Source: Tubiluchus corallicola
Taxonomy: Eukaryota > Priapulida > Priapulimorpha > Priapulimorphida > Tubiluchidae
Assembly: GCA_030141605.1 (NCBI GenBank)
Contig: JAQGDQ010000048.1
Coordinates: 806,001-870,000 of the forward strand
Length of the DNA: 64,000 bases
Reading direction: 5' to 3'
Shown: positions 1 to 56,301 of the stretch, in pieces
Layout: every line of letters begins with the position of its first letter
Position numbering within the stretch: the stretch's first letter is position 1
Translations under genes and position numbers: made by a program
Notes under the pieces: model-generated
What the model was told of the DNA's origin: nothing
Seen by the model: only the letters and a program-made list of their open reading frames with translations
The model's database searches: none

Positions 1-150
1 TTATTTATTCTGTTATTCATTCTTTTGTCGTGCCATTCTTTTATTTGTTTCTTTATTCATTCATTAGTCCATTTGTTTGTTCGTTTGTTTATTCGTTTAT
101 TCATTCATACATTCATTCCACCCAGACATTCATTCGTTTATTCATTTAAA
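1..150. repeat. Degenerate T-rich tetranucleotide repeat
   Basis: The stretch is built from repeated ATTC, TTTG and TTCA words, strongly T-rich with few purines on the plus strand. The 106-residue open frame across it is repeat-derived (F/I/H/S-rich). It is an eroded microsatellite with no sign of function. Confidence 0.6.
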
Positions 151-3100
151 TGTAAGTTTTGTCTCTGCAGGGTTTATTTGTTTACTGCATTAAGACATAA
201 TGGCTGGCACTATTTATTGATCAGTGGAACCTGTACTCAGTATATTAAGGATGAAGTAATGCAGGTTGACAGTTCAAATCAGATATTCTCACGATTAGTT
301 GCGCGTTGTGACTGTCGCCTCCCTCCTTTTAGGATGAATAATTGAATACTTCACACACAACTTGGCCAACAACAACAGGCTATATAATACGTGTATTGCT
401 AGGCTCTTTTACGGAAGGCTTTTGCAAGTGCATTTTCCAGTTTTTTAATACAATGTAGCACATTACAAGCTGGGATATTGCAAGTTTAGCTGATGAAACC
501 GCCCAAAAGCAAATTGGCCACCATCCATCCATAAATTCATTAATCAGGTCCCAGCTTGGTTTAACTTTACTCACAATCGCACTTCCTACACCCGCTTTAC
601 ATTTTCCCTTTGCCCTCGCCCTACAGAGCGTGTGATAAATTTTGATAAATTTCTTTTTAAATTGAGCTTTTTACTGGTATGTACCATTATCTTACTCGAC
701 CTTACAGCATGCCACTGTATTAAAAACATTTGATTTATTATGTATGCCAAACTTATGAGATGGAAATGTTAGAAACTCTATTTTTGATCACTTACTTATA
801 CGTCGTTATAAGTTCAGTTTAATTTAGCAAAGAAAATATGGGATATTGCGATTTTTTGGCAGCTCCATACAGCCTATTAAATAGACAGTGCAATGTTAAT
901 AACGTACAATGCCAGTGACTGCGCTGTATTATACTAAACGACGTTGAGAAAGTAGTCGGTGAAAACATAATAATATTTCTTGGACTAACAGATAATTTTG
1001 GCGCAATATTCCATTTCCTGTTCGTCACTTCACAGGAGGGTGTTGGGCTTCCCGTGGAGGAGGCTGGCTCACTAAAATACCAGTCATTATCTTGAAATTT
1101 CATTATTCCACCTGATTTGTTGCACACATGTCCGCTGTTTTTGTAGGCATCTTTACACTTAGCTATTAATAATTGATTTGGTTTAAATCTAATTATTTCT
1201 AATTTAAATCCGGGCTCAAATTAACCACATTTCCTTTCTTTTGCCACATTTGTTCACTAAGTTTAATAAAATAATTGGATTCTTTGTCATCATTAGTGAT
1301 TACATTTTAATTTTGAAAATTAATATAGTTTAGTGACATCGATTCCAGTGATAAAAAATGGGCTACCTACGGTCATGTCCGTCTAATTAAATATTTTTTA
1401 TAAGCACTAATTCCTTTTTGTCTAAAAGTGGGCTTACTTTGAGGATCACACTTGCACACTCACGTGGGTGCTTAGTTAATGCCAGTAATTAACCATAGTA
1501 CAACGAACATAAATAGTTTGTGTTGTATACAATTGAAAGACAATGGCTACGCGTGCCCGGATTTATCCCGTAATGGCACTTGAGAATCCGCGGTGCGCCA
1601 CGCTAAGTAGCTCTCAGTAGGATTCTGCACAGCTGAACAAGACAGCTCCTGCTAGTAGCACGTGTTCTCTCCTTTGGATAATACAGAAACCAAGCTTCGC
1701 CTAGCAGTAAATGCAAGTAAATCCTAGATTGGGTGTTTACGTCCCCGTTTTTATAAATTCTGCTAGCCTATAAGAGTGTAATTGCTTTTTAAACGCTTAC
1801 ATGGCTTTTGGTAACATCTGCATCTCGGAGAATTATAAATTCTTTTCAGTTTGAGACATAAGTAAATTTTCCCAAAATTGTTATGAAATTCCCGGAATAA
1901 AAAAGATTAATTTGAGAAGCTGTCTAGACCTGGCAGTGCATGTCTTTGGCTGCAGATAATTTGAGATAAAAAGTTTTCATCTCTTTACAACTTTGGTCTG
2001 TAAACTTTCAAACGAAAAAAGTGGGTGGTTGCGTAATTATAATTTTTCAGCTCGGCTCGCTTCTTAAATTACAATGTCGTACAGAAGCCTGTAATAGCTT
2101 TTCTTTGTGACCCGAATTAAGTGCAGTTACTTTAGTTAATGAAGTACTTATATGTCTAACAGTCCAGTATCTGCTAAAAACTTACCGCTTGATCAGTTCT
2201 TAAAAACGGTTGCTTCTTACAGTAAGGGTCAAGTGCTAGTAAGGTATATGTATATATTTATATATTTGTTGTAATTGGGCAACTGAACTTGCTACTATAA
2301 TTATTTTGTTTGTTCTTATCGTCAGCACTTTTGATATAGGAAACTTGTCCCGTGTCTCAGTTGAATGATTGATTTTATTGATCATTTCTCTGACATTTAT
2401 TTCCATTTCCTACAATAGGTGTCCTAGTATTACAATTACTGGTGCAATTATTTATTTATTTATTTCATGTTCCGACCATTTCCATAGGGGTGTGAATAAA
2501 AATGGTTTACTTGATTAGTTTGCGATGCCTTTCTTGGCATTATCTTGACTTATGTGATTGAGAAGATCTCCGTCATCTGGCGGAGACACACATCTTCTGA
2601 CTGGGCCTTAAGAGCAGTATTAATTGAGTGAGATTCGTTCGTGCCTTGTAAACCTTCAAAGGTGAATCGGTTCTAGTCTGCTGTTCATACCTTCCCCATT
2701 GTTATGTGAGTTGTGTATTTCGGTGTTGTATGATTTCCGAGCATGCTGCGTTCGCCAAACCAGTATTCTTGTATCACATCGATTGTGAATATATTACGTT
2801 TTTGTGTTTTTCGTCAGGGATTCTCACCAGGTCAGTTATTTGCTAACTTTTGTTTTGGTTTAATATGACAGGGTGGGCGGAACTGCGTTTCTTGTCCATC
2901 TTTCTCTCCAGTGTTTAAATGGACGAATAGCCCATTTTCGTTTGTTAACACATTTTTAATATAACAGTTATGGAATTTCTAATTTTTAAAAATCACTACC
3001 AGAGCTTTTAATTTGGGAAGTAAAAGTATGACGTATAAATAACATGCGAGCACATGGAAAGTTAACACGGCAAAAAATTCAAATGTTTTTTCTGGAATGT

Positions 3101-4813
3101 AGTGCATCGAGATGTAACAACGATTCTTCAGTAAGTGTAGACCACTTAATATCGTCGGAGTCCAGCTCTGTGCATGATAGGCTCTTATGCGTGGTGTCTA
3201 AAGCGCGATTCTTTTTCGAAAGTATTTTTCAAATGGCACCGTTTAGTGCATTATTACCTATATGTAAGTCTTTGTAAAGCCAATTCAGGTGCCACTACTT
3301 TCCTACTCAAATATTCTAGAATTCTGTATAGATTAAATTTTCAGCTGCCTATAACTCGATGCCATATGCCGAAGATGAATCCGTCAGGAAGCGACTACAT
3401 AGAGACATCATGGAACTTTAGTACTGCACTTTTGCACCAGTATATATTTGTTTTTCGTACACCAACAAAACCTTTTAGAATTTGAATCATTGGCTGTATT
3501 TAATTCTAAAATACTAATAGAAAACCATAGACCAATTATTGAATCATTGGCTCTTTATATTTTAGAGAAAATGTCGCGAAAATAGACACTATCTGCATTG
3601 AAAAGTTTAATTAATAAATTTTATGTTGATTATTTATTCCTGATTAAGGCTAACATTTAAAAATGTAATTAAGAAGAAGTGTTTTTCTTGAAATCACATT
3701 TTTTCAAGAATAATCTTAGCGTGCTTGTGAGTCTGTAGATAAAGCGCTCGTAATTAGGTTTGCCTGTTTTCTGCTTCCGAGTCAAATTCTTTCTCTCGTC
3801 TACAGTTTCTGGTGTCAGCTACATTTGCATCGTTTTCATCACCTCTACGTACTTCAATATTCTTGCAATTCTTCTTTATTTTCTGGGAGGGATTTCTAGT
3901 TTGCTTCCTGTCAAATGCCTCAGCCATTTCCCAGCTATCAGTCATGTGAACAGGGACGTTTGTGCTTCGGACGTCATCGAATGTTGATCTCGGGAACACG
4001 TATCTGTCATCATCTGCAAATTGCCAGTTGGTAGAATTCCAACCATCCTTGTGACACCTCCGGGCGACTGGTGTTGCATGAGGAAACACTGCTTCTTAAT
4101 TTGCATCACATGTTCGTGGGAATCATTAGAACATGCAACCAGGAATAGTTGAACTTGGTTTCTTATTCAGTGGGAAACCACTACGCCTGATTTTGTGAAC
4201 GTATTTCAGTATATACCACAAATATTTGCATTAACATACATTCAAAAGGTTATTGAGTTATTTATTTCCATCCTATCATTAAAATTAATGTAGACCTATT
4301 AATTACCTGCATACTGGTGAGTTTTGTTTTACTTTCAATTCTATATACTGTGGATCAGGTAAAAAAACGAATCTAAGCATATATTAAACCAAGCTTACGC
4401 AAAATATAAGCTGGACTGGAAGGTAATTAAAAAACAACAGTGATCAGAGAAGAATGATTGAATGATACATGTGATATGAGCTAAAAAATCCGAAAAGTAA
4501 ATTTTGGACGATAAACGACGCTTGATATTAAAGGCGTTTGTTTTTCAAACTGCAATTGATTTGCAGCAAGAAAATTACACGTTTGTTCTTTATAGCAACT
4601 TTCTGAGGGATCGCCAAACAGCCACGCCTCCTCATATTATTTTGCTCATTATTATTAAGTGTTTTATTTTTTAAGGTGTGAAATACATCTGAGTATAGAA
4701 TCTAGACATTTATTTGAATTATTATTCTACGAGTTTAAATTCATCAAGTCTCGCCATCGATACTTATTAATTTGCGTCTTCTTATAGTAAAGTTAAACCT
4801 GTACGTTTTGCAG
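1..4813 (+). other. Upstream/intron sequence of Meis copy 1
   Basis: No exon could be recognised here. Bases 1-150 are a degenerate ATTC/TTTG-type simple repeat. The first supported exon starts at 4814 in codon phase 0 behind an AG acceptor, so at least one earlier exon encoding the MEIS/PBC-interaction domain must exist, either left of the window or as a short exon I failed to see. The small open frames here (for example 819-1127 on the minus strand and the overlapping frames around 3754-4089) show no known domain and look like chance frames. I infer that most or all of this stretch is intron. Confidence 0.55.
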
Positions 4814-39664
<34,851 letters not shown>

Positions 39665-40730
39665 TGGATGCTTTTTGCACATTTACGTGCTCTTAATAAT
39701 AGTGTGTAAATATTTAGTAGAAATGTGTTTATACGAAATTATTGAGTGATCTAACAGCACTGACATTCTTTTGATGGAGTGTTGAATCACAATACTGAAA
39801 AACTATCAACGATATCTGTTAAAACACCCTGTGAGAAGCTGATAATTATTTTCTGTGTGATGTTAATAATGGAATATACTCAATGAAACAGTTCTACTTT
39901 TATGAAGGCAAAGGACTTGCTTTAAAACAACTTTGGATACTGTTTTGTAAAACCTTTGAGTACAGATAGCAACCTGTGTGGTGCAGGTGCACACATTTAG
40001 CCTCCGTCACACAATTATTCTGAAGATAAAAATAAACTATGTATATTCTTAAGCAATTTTTCAGTCAATAATTATTTTTATCACTCTTGAAATTTAAAGT
40101 ACAGACAATTTCATTGAAATCATGTTACAGTTGTCTATTATGGTTAGTTTTCTTACGTCTTGTATATTTATAAATACAAAAAATATATAATTATGTATGT
40201 TACTAATCCAGGGTGGGCCTGGTTTACTAATACAGGGAAGAATTATAGAAGTATTTAAAATGAAAATATATCCTTGTATTGCTTTGTTTCGTAAATTTCT
40301 GATATTATTATTGTTTTATAAATATATTATAAATAGCACAAATAAATTGTAATTTAGAAAGTTTGCATTGTACATAAAAGGTGCTGAAATTATTATAAAT
40401 AGCCTTGACATCATTTTGATTTCTGAGGTTTTTGCGTTTTTCACCTCGAATGTTGACATTATTCTCATTTTTCTTGTAGTTCAAAAAACAGGATGTACTA
40501 ACAATCGTGAGTACAAATATGTTTTCTTAGGCAATGTTGTTTATCTTCTTAGGAACTTTACCATAGTTATTCCTTTTTATATAATGCTATGTAAATATTG
40601 CTTTAAGGAACAGATACTTAAGGATGTGTTAATGTGTACAACAGGGTATTCTTATTGCAGCACATGCTTACTGAAGTTAAATATAATTGTCTAAACAATC
40701 TTCTTTATCAATAAAATTTTGTCTACGACT
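39665..40730 (+). other. Probable 3' UTR of Meis copy 1
   Basis: An AT-rich non-coding stretch after the stop. Canonical AATAAA signals lie at 40031-40036, 40341-40346 and 40710-40715, so alternative polyadenylation is possible. A Pumilio-type TGTAAATA word occurs at 39705-39712. The 108-residue frame at 40368-40694 is probably a chance frame inside the UTR: it is rich in I, L, F and C and matches no family I know. The UTR end is inferred from the signals only. Confidence 0.55.
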
Positions 40731-42056
40731 TGTATGAATTTTGCATTTTTTAAATTGGACAATAATTTCTTTTCTGATAGTTTTACAGACTGCAATTCAA
40801 ACCTCCCAACTCGAGACTTCCTGTAAACTGAATACGTTTATTCATTTTAGTGCATTTGCAAAGTAAAGAAAAACTGTGCCTGTCAGTTGTTTTTGCTATA
40901 AATTCCAAGATTCCTCTTATCAATAATTTTAAGAAAGACGATGTCTACAAAAGGGAGGTAAAAATTTCATACTCCTCTGTTTATCTAGGTCTTGTTCTCT
41001 GGCTTCATATCTCTTATCATACCCTCAGGATCTCCAAGAATACTGTGACTTTAGTTTAGCCGTGGTGCAGTTATACTTTATTGAGGTGGGAGAAAGTTAT
41101 TCCTTGCTTACGATACGTGGTGCCTGCGATACTAATACATCACTAAGATTTGTCAATCTCTATCTCTCGGAGGTTAAAGTTTGAGTTAGGACTCAATATT
41201 TGATAGGTACCATCGCGGAAGCCATGCCTAATCAATACGTGGTGCAATACTCGAAATGAACACACAAAAACCACAATTCGTTGGTTCGCGTCTCTAAAGT
41301 GGCTTGTGACTGTGTATATCTTGCCTAGTAAGTAAGTGGTTTGGGTTTACGTTTGGAAAACTGCCTCTGGGTAGTTTCATTTGACACAGTGGCGCCTGGT
41401 ATGAGTACTGTCCACCTATGAGGGAGGATGCACGTTCATTCGAACAAGGCTAAGACACATATGACGTTCAGTGTCTCATCTTCTCATGTTAGTGTAAATG
41501 AGCTAGATTTCAGTAATAACTAATAATCTAGATAAAACAGGCGTTATCGTTGCCTGCTGGATGTCGGCTACCTTAGTGCTGAACTGCGTGAAAAGATATG
41601 TAAAAGTACGTAATATGATGCAGTTCCGAGTTAAGTCCAGGTAAGTTAACGTTGACGGTCTAATGTGATAAAAACTGTAGTTGAATTACGGACATCCAGG
41701 TAACCAAATCAAACTCTGAATGAATTTTCACAGCACGTTTGGTTTTCTTGTATAAAAGCGCTAGTATTCATGAAACAGCTTACTGCGTGTTTTCGTGGTC
41801 ACGATTGCAGAGGGTCAATCTACGCCAAACTCCATTATCTCTAGTCTCAGTTATTGGGAAACAATCTTGAACAAGTTTGTTTCAGTGATTTAATTACTAC
41901 AACGTTCCGTATTTGTATATGTTATGTGTACCCTTACCTATGCCTAAATATTATATTGATAAAACCGATTAATGACTTTAATTTTGTTCGAATTTCCAAT
42001 CACCAAGTGCCATCTTTTGGCATCAGTGTTGCAATTCAACACCGAGTAACCGACGC

Positions 42057-42563
42057 TTACCAAACAAAAACAGATTGAAGTTTTCTCAAAGCTATTCCAT
42101 GTTTGACTTGTGTAACTCCTAGTCTCCTGAATTTGAAGGCAAATAAAGGAACCAGCCTGTAAGCACGGCAGATACTAGATTCTGTCCAGGCTTCAGAAGA
42201 AATTTTCATGCTTATTTTCCCAATGAATCGGATTAGAAGGGTGTTCGGGTGGGGTGGCCTAAGGATGGAAGTGGGGTAGACTGAGCACTGCACTTTATTA
42301 TTCAGATGAATCGCTGTGCGCACTCCCCAGTGGAGCGGGGAACGCTGAGTAAAAACATCTAAAGGTAAAGAGCCAACACCAGTAATGATCCGTGCATCCC
42401 AGCAACGAAAACGTGCTAAATATTGGTACAAAATTCCACATAGAAACAGCGTGACTTGCAATACCTTGACATCAACTATAATAATACTTTTACTACAAAA
42501 TTCATAGACTTTAACTTCTATGATTGCACGACAGTATAAATACGTATATAGACACCATTGCAA
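42057..42563 (-). other. Unassigned 168-codon open frame, probably not a gene
   Basis: The longest repeat-free open frame in the window that is not explained by Meis, apart from frames running out of real exons. The middle (about 42200-42400) is more GC-rich than its surroundings. The translation, with segments such as R-C-W-D-A-R-I-I-T-G-V-G and R-P-P-H-P-N-T-L-L-I-R-F, suggests no domain to me, no signal peptide and no membrane segment. It lacks obvious splice context. It may be a chance frame or a fragment of an uncharacterised repeat. Confidence 0.2.
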
Positions 42564-44924
42564 TCTAACGTAAGTATATCAGTTTTTTAGGTGGAATTAG
42601 TGATAAGAATGTTATATCCCTAGCAATAAGGAATGTTCGGGCCTATTTTGTATAGGCCCTCGAGCTCTTCGGCGATTAACAAACTGGGTCCTTTTTAGGC
42701 CCTAAGTCTATTTCTATAGCATGTATAAAAACGTGAAATTCATTTTTATATTACAATGCCAATTTCTAGCAAATAATGAAGTCAAGAACAACAGCAAAAA
42801 TGGAAAAGAAGAGAAAAGAGCATAGGAAAGGAGAAATATTTCAATAGCAGTTTGCGTTTATAAATAAAATCACTCAATTAAATATATGAACCCTCTTGTG
42901 TATTCTTAAACAAAAGCGTGCTAGATCAGACAATCACATTTTAATACCTACCATGGTTGATTTTAACAGTTTAATTGGAAAAGGTCGTAATTGAGCAAGT
43001 AAGTGAGTGAGTGAGTAAGTGAGGGAATCACCAATTTTTTTGTAGGACTAAAGCTCATGCTTGGAAATGTCTCACTTTCGCATCACATAGAATTATATTA
43101 AAAAAGAAACTATGAACGTCTTTCTGATTGCAAGTTTTGAAATCAAATTAAGCTTTTAGAAACCAATCAAAACAAAGCTTTGCACCTACATAACTGATTT
43201 CTTTTACACCTACATGAGTTATTTCGTCCTTATGGCTTGAAAGATGATTTCGCCGACTTGTCAAGTTAAGAAAAAAAACAGCTAACACCTAACAGCTAAC
43301 GTAATACATCCACATATAGTCGAATGATCTTTAGTGTAACTTTGCAATCAGAAAAAACGCTGATAATTTTATTAAAATATCTTCGTACACTACAGAAACA
43401 CACCTGCATAAATTTTCCTATGTGTTGTAGGTCTAGATACCATGCATGGTAACTGCCTCAGACGAAAAAAATCCAAGTAATTATTATTAAATTTATGACA
43501 CATCAACTTGGACATTACATGATTTTGGTAGTATCTTTACCAACTCTAAAACTGTATCATATAGCCCAGTACATATAACTTTCAAATTTCTGTTGTTTTT
43601 TAATTGCAGATTCTGATATATTGGCTGGACTGCCCTCAACGTTTTAGAACAGTAGAGCCGGTAAAAGATAACTCATTCATTTAGTATAGTTTTCCACATG
43701 CGCACTATAGCTGCACAAATTACAACTCGTTCCCTATTGATCTAAAAAGCGCGCTGACTCTAAAACCCGATGATGAAGACAAATTCTTGTCATAAATAAG
43801 AGTATTCTGGCAAGTATTAATGAGACGTAGATAAATCTTTGTTACCTATGCCACTAATGACTTACAAATTTCTCCGGCTAGCATTATTTGCATTGGATTT
43901 TGCTGAAATTACAAGCAACTGATTTATACGCGCGAAGCCAAACTGGAGTATAATGAGACGCACCGTAATTACGGTGCATAGAAAATTATAAGTTAGCGAG
44001 CAGAAAATTGAAATTTATCATCATTATCATAATTTCGGTTCGACTTAATTCCCTCTAACGAGAAAAACCGCTGCAGATTAGTACCAAGGATATTCAAATT
44101 TTTGCGCAACAATCGAAGAAGTGAACAACGCTAGCGGCTCGGTGGCGTTATCTGCGCAGGATAGACGGCGGTGCATCATTTGGCTTCAGATATCGTTTCA
44201 ATCTTCTCTGGCGCTAGGCAGCCAGCCATAGATAAAAATTGCATGTAGCAGCACTAACTCTGAGTGCACTCACTTAGATCCGTTACAATTAATTAAGTAA
44301 AAATCTTTATCTCTGGTCCAAGTGTCCGATTTAAAAAGTAAGCTGTCCTGTTAGTTTCTTGCTTTACAACTTTTTAACTTTTAGAATTCAATATCCACAA
44401 ACTGTGCAAAGTGTGCACGCCCTTCGGTGGTGAAATTGTAGCTATTTAACAACGTCCCAACTGTTGACTACGTGCTTTCTTCAATTATGAACAATTTGTA
44501 AACTCCATCACCCTGCGCCAGTTAAGTAACCACTTCCCAAAACAGAGCATTTTTTGGTCCCATTTGAGTTGTTTCTTTTTGTGTAATTACATTTGCCTGT
44601 TTGGTAATAGCAAGCCAAAACCAACAATTCTATCAGTTTCTTGACATCAGTTCAGTTAACGAAATGACTAGTTGTGGGTCAAGTTGAGCTCACTGTGTTT
44701 TTTCAAGCACTTTTCGTCAATACTTTGGAAAAAAAGAAATGTTTGGGCTATAGACTGACTGCTACAGAAATTTTGGAAGCTATATTTTTACAATCACAAA
44801 TACCGAATAAAAGTGCGTCTATTTGAAATTTTTGCAGCCAAGCTCTTTTTGTAGTTAAGGGTGAGATTTAAGGTGGTGACATCTGTTTATCTTTAAGAGT
44901 ATCCAAGAATCTTCATACACAGGC

Positions 44925-45335
44925 AATTTTGACACAATATATATATATATTTGACACAAAACCTTACGGACACATAGGTTATTTGGACAGATGGGTTATT
45001 TAGACACAGACAGTTCAGACAAATGACATGGATCATTTGAACGCTAGGACACAAAGTTACAAGAGGTGTTTTGGACACACAGGACAATGTGTCCAAATGA
45101 CGTAAATGTCCTAATCATCTTGCATCTAAATTATTTATCTGTCCAAATAGCCTACGTGTTCAAATAACGTACATGTCCGTTTTGCCTTGTGTTCCAAATG
45201 ACTTTCCATCTTACTTTTGTCCAAATGTGTTGTATCCAAAATGCATATAATTCCAAAGGAATTTGTGTTTAAATTTCCAGTGCGCCTAAATATGACCTGT
45301 ATTCAAATCACCTTGTATCCAAATGACTTACATGT
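44925..45335. repeat. Degenerate short-unit repeat with inversion centre
   Basis: Right of about 45084 the words TGTCCAAAT, TGTTCAAAT, TGTTCCAAAT and TGTATCCAAA recur at roughly 12-50 bp spacing, often with a trailing GAC(G/T)TA. Left of it the complementary words TTTGGACA, TTTAGACACA, TTTGAACG and TTTGACACA recur. The centre is a perfect 9-bp inverted pair, TTTGGACAC (45070-45078) and GTGTCCAAA (45089-45097), with a 10-bp spacer. The open frames across it, with repeated C-V-x-x and C-L-x-x words, are repeat translations. Confidence 0.7.
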
Positions 45336-46510
45336 GTTTTACGATAAAGCATTCTGTGTAAAAATGTCTGCTGGCAGCAGGATTTCTCACGAGGAAAACC
45401 ATGAGGAAAATTCCTCACGAGGTGTATGTGTGAAATGCGTTATTAGTAGGAATGTGTTTCATTTTCGTACGCTAGTAATCCAACAAAAAATTTCCTCGAA
45501 TTTTGCTCACGCGTCCTTGGCGTGAAATGGGCCTAACTGACTGCCCTGCATGTGTTCCGCATTTCTAATCCAAACTTCGCTATTCTACGAAAATATAAGC
45601 TAATGATATAACACTGCACAAAAATTCAGAGAAGTACAATAACAGGTACATTTATTATTATTTTACATGGATAAATATTAAACATCTTGCACAATAATAA
45701 TGCTACGGCATAATAAATTTCATTTTTTTCGCTATGAACAACTGAAAAAAGAATACAGACTAAGGGGAGGCAGTGAGAAGTTTTTAACTGAGCTTTTACA
45801 GCAGATTCACGTAGTAAAAAGAAATCGATGCAGATTACTACATTTTCTTTTCAGGAGATCTATTTTGGAGTATCAGTAAAGGCAATGTGCTACAACAATA
45901 ACAAATTACAGTTTATTTTTATGAGAGGCGCCGTTAGTTTACATAGGTTTGGTAGTAGAATTTCAAAGACGATTCATTTCGAAGTTAGATAGGCATAATC
46001 AGTATAGGTTTGGTACTTGAATTTTAAATTTAGCACTGTAGTTGCTAAAAAAATTATAAATATCTGACCTAAATCACTTTTGTAGCTCAGATTCCAATCA
46101 TTTGAGTGATCGTTTTTAAATACGTCAAAATTGGGCGATGTTGCGCGGTTTTAGTTCACAAAAAAGCTTTATTTTGTGAGGTATTTGTTATTTATCTAAA
46201 GGCAGACATGCACTTCAAAAAGATTAGAATTAAAATGAACATTGATATTTTCTGCAATTTAATCTGCCAAACTTATTTGCGTTCAAAACAAAGGTGTCTT
46301 CAATGGTCTTAATCTCTTATTATATTAAGTGCAAAAAAGCTCAACGTAACAATAGTGTTTTGCGTTACTCGCTTGCGATGCAACTTTACAAGCAGACTGC
46401 CTTTGTCGTGGAGCCGTTCTCGTTTTCGTTCTCATTCACGAATGAGTTTTTGTTACGTCACAATAAAGTTACTCCGAACTTAAATTTTTACGATAAAACG
46501 GATTCTATAG

Positions 46511-46584
46511 CAACGCTAAATGGCAGTCTAAATAATATATTCACGAAATGGACACCACGACAACGATAAATGGCGCTCTAACTG
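46511..46584. repeat. Imperfect 50-bp direct duplication
   Basis: CAACGCTAAATGGCAGTCTA at 46511 recurs as CAACGATAAATGGCGCTCTA at 46561, differing at three positions. The repeated portion is only about 20-25 bp. It lies in a small GC-richer block of unknown nature. Confidence 0.5.
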
Positions 46585-47944
46585 GCAAATCCAGGCAGTT
46601 CAGCAGAAAAAAACTCAATAAAGAAGTAACCCAGTGCTTCACATTCCAGACTAGTAAGAAAAAGCATAAATGAATGGGTAAACCAAGCAATGCCTTTATA
46701 CAGTTTAAATGTGAGTTACACTTTGTTTGTATGAATTAAAGTCAAATTTTCATGGAGATTACAGACAGATTTCAGATTTATTATAGTAATAATTATTGCA
46801 TCGCAAAATGGTGTTAACGAATTGACTGTGGATTTTAAGCCTGATAGTACTAGTACAACTAACTTCTGTAATCTAATGTGAACACAAGTTTTTCTGAGTC
46901 AACAGAAAAGTTTATAGGTGAATGTGACCTGTAATCTTTAAATTTATGCATAATGTCAAAGCACTAGCACATCTCTCAGAGATTCTTCCGTTGCAATTTA
47001 TAAATTATTCTGCTTGTTCAGTAGTCTGGACCTTTAATAGTCAAATGTAGTTACATTGTAGTAGGAATGTCAGAAACCGAGGTATTTCTGTAACTTTAAA
47101 ATTCCAATAACTGTCTTACAAAACTGTAACTAAGTATAGCATTTGAAGAAGTTTTAAAGAGTTGAACAGGAATGTACACTTAATCGGATACGTGTAACAA
47201 GATTTTTCATGTCATACATAAACTATTCAGGAGTGTAAAAACATTGTGCTGACTGTCATTGCAGGAAAAAAGATAGAAAGGAAATACACATAGTCATATA
47301 GACTAATGCACAATTGACGCAATGTAAATAAAATTGGTTCTTTGTACTGTCCAAAAGAAAAATAATTACTTAAATCATGCACGCATTCTCGAACAAAATA
47401 CTGAAAATTCATTGGCTATCATTATTTATGTTGTGGTTTATTTCAAAATTATAAAATGTAAAATTAATTTTGAAATAAACTGGAATAAAATTTGATTTTA
47501 AAACGCATGCAATTGACTCCTTGCATGGCGTTAGTAATGATCGTTTGAAGTATTTATAACTAGATGTAGACCAAATGAACAAACTTGAGCTGACCTATCC
47601 TCACTATCTTAGTACATTAAAACAATAGTTAGCAGGCATTAAGGTTTCTTAACTAACATAGTGACATCATTCACTGGTTTATCATATTTTTGACAGTTAC
47701 AATGTAAACAACACGTAAATAAAATCTACTATGAATCACAGATAAGTTTAATTATTCAAAAAATCAGAGATTCACTCGTAAAGAAACCAAGCTTAAACAA
47801 TCTTGGTGTTGACATACAAGTCGCACACTCAAATGAGAATAATGAGGGAAATCTTCGAAATGAAGCAGTAATTCCCTTTACTAGAACACAATCGTGACGA
47901 TACGTTTTGCTAAACATCAATAACACTTTTCAGGTAATCAGTCG

Positions 47945-48353
47945 ACCTTAGGTGAGATATAGTTTATTGTTGGTGACTAGTTAATGCTAAAGTCACTGAA
48001 AGCCCACGATACAAGATTACACGTTTCTGTATTAAGACGTGCACAACTGTCTCTCTGTCAGCCTATGTTTCGTATCACATCATTTAATCCTGAATCTGTA
48101 TCTTGACGTAACAACAATCCACCCATCATGTCATGATGAAATAGGTAGAAATGTCAGCATTGCTTAGACATTTTCAGTCCTTCCTGCAAGATTCTCTGAT
48201 TTACCAGTGTCACTCATATCTGATTCAGTCACTCTTCCCATGGCAGTTCTCTCCTGATGACCCAATAGGCATCATAGTCTTTACCCAGGGTCAAGCTGTC
48301 ATCGCACCAATAACCACAAAAGCATATTGACTAATTTACACTATTGCGAGCTG
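47945..48353 (-). other. Probable 3' UTR of Meis copy 2
   Basis: It follows the minus-strand stop at 48356-48354. The nearest AATAAA on the minus strand is at 47968-47963, with an ATTAAA-like variant near 48090-48085. A TGTAAATT word soon after the stop resembles the TGTAAATA in the other copy's UTR. The extent is inferred. Confidence 0.45.

Positions 48354-56301
<7,948 letters not shown>

Larger units (their letters stand above)
40731..47944. other. Intergenic region between the convergent Meis copies
   Basis: No gene recognised. It contains a 168-residue minus-strand open frame (42057-42563) of unknown nature, a small hairpin GGGCCTA...TAGGCCC at about 42640-42660, a GAGT/AAGT simple repeat at 42985-43025, the inverted GTCCAAAT-type repeat at 44925-45335, and a 50-bp imperfect duplication at 46511-46584. 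The remainder is AT-rich with no visible structure. Confidence 0.65.

Noticed and set aside
3754-4089. Overlapping open frames, with a plus-strand reading that includes V-T-P-P-G-D, reminiscent of a MEIS linker word
   Set aside because: The match is only a few residues, there is no acceptor/donor pair giving a consistent phase to 4814, and the opposite-strand frame is equally open. Treated as chance.
40368-40694. 108-residue open frame after the Meis copy 1 stop
   Set aside because: It lies between AATAAA signals in the probable 3' UTR, is AT-driven in composition and has no recognisable domain.
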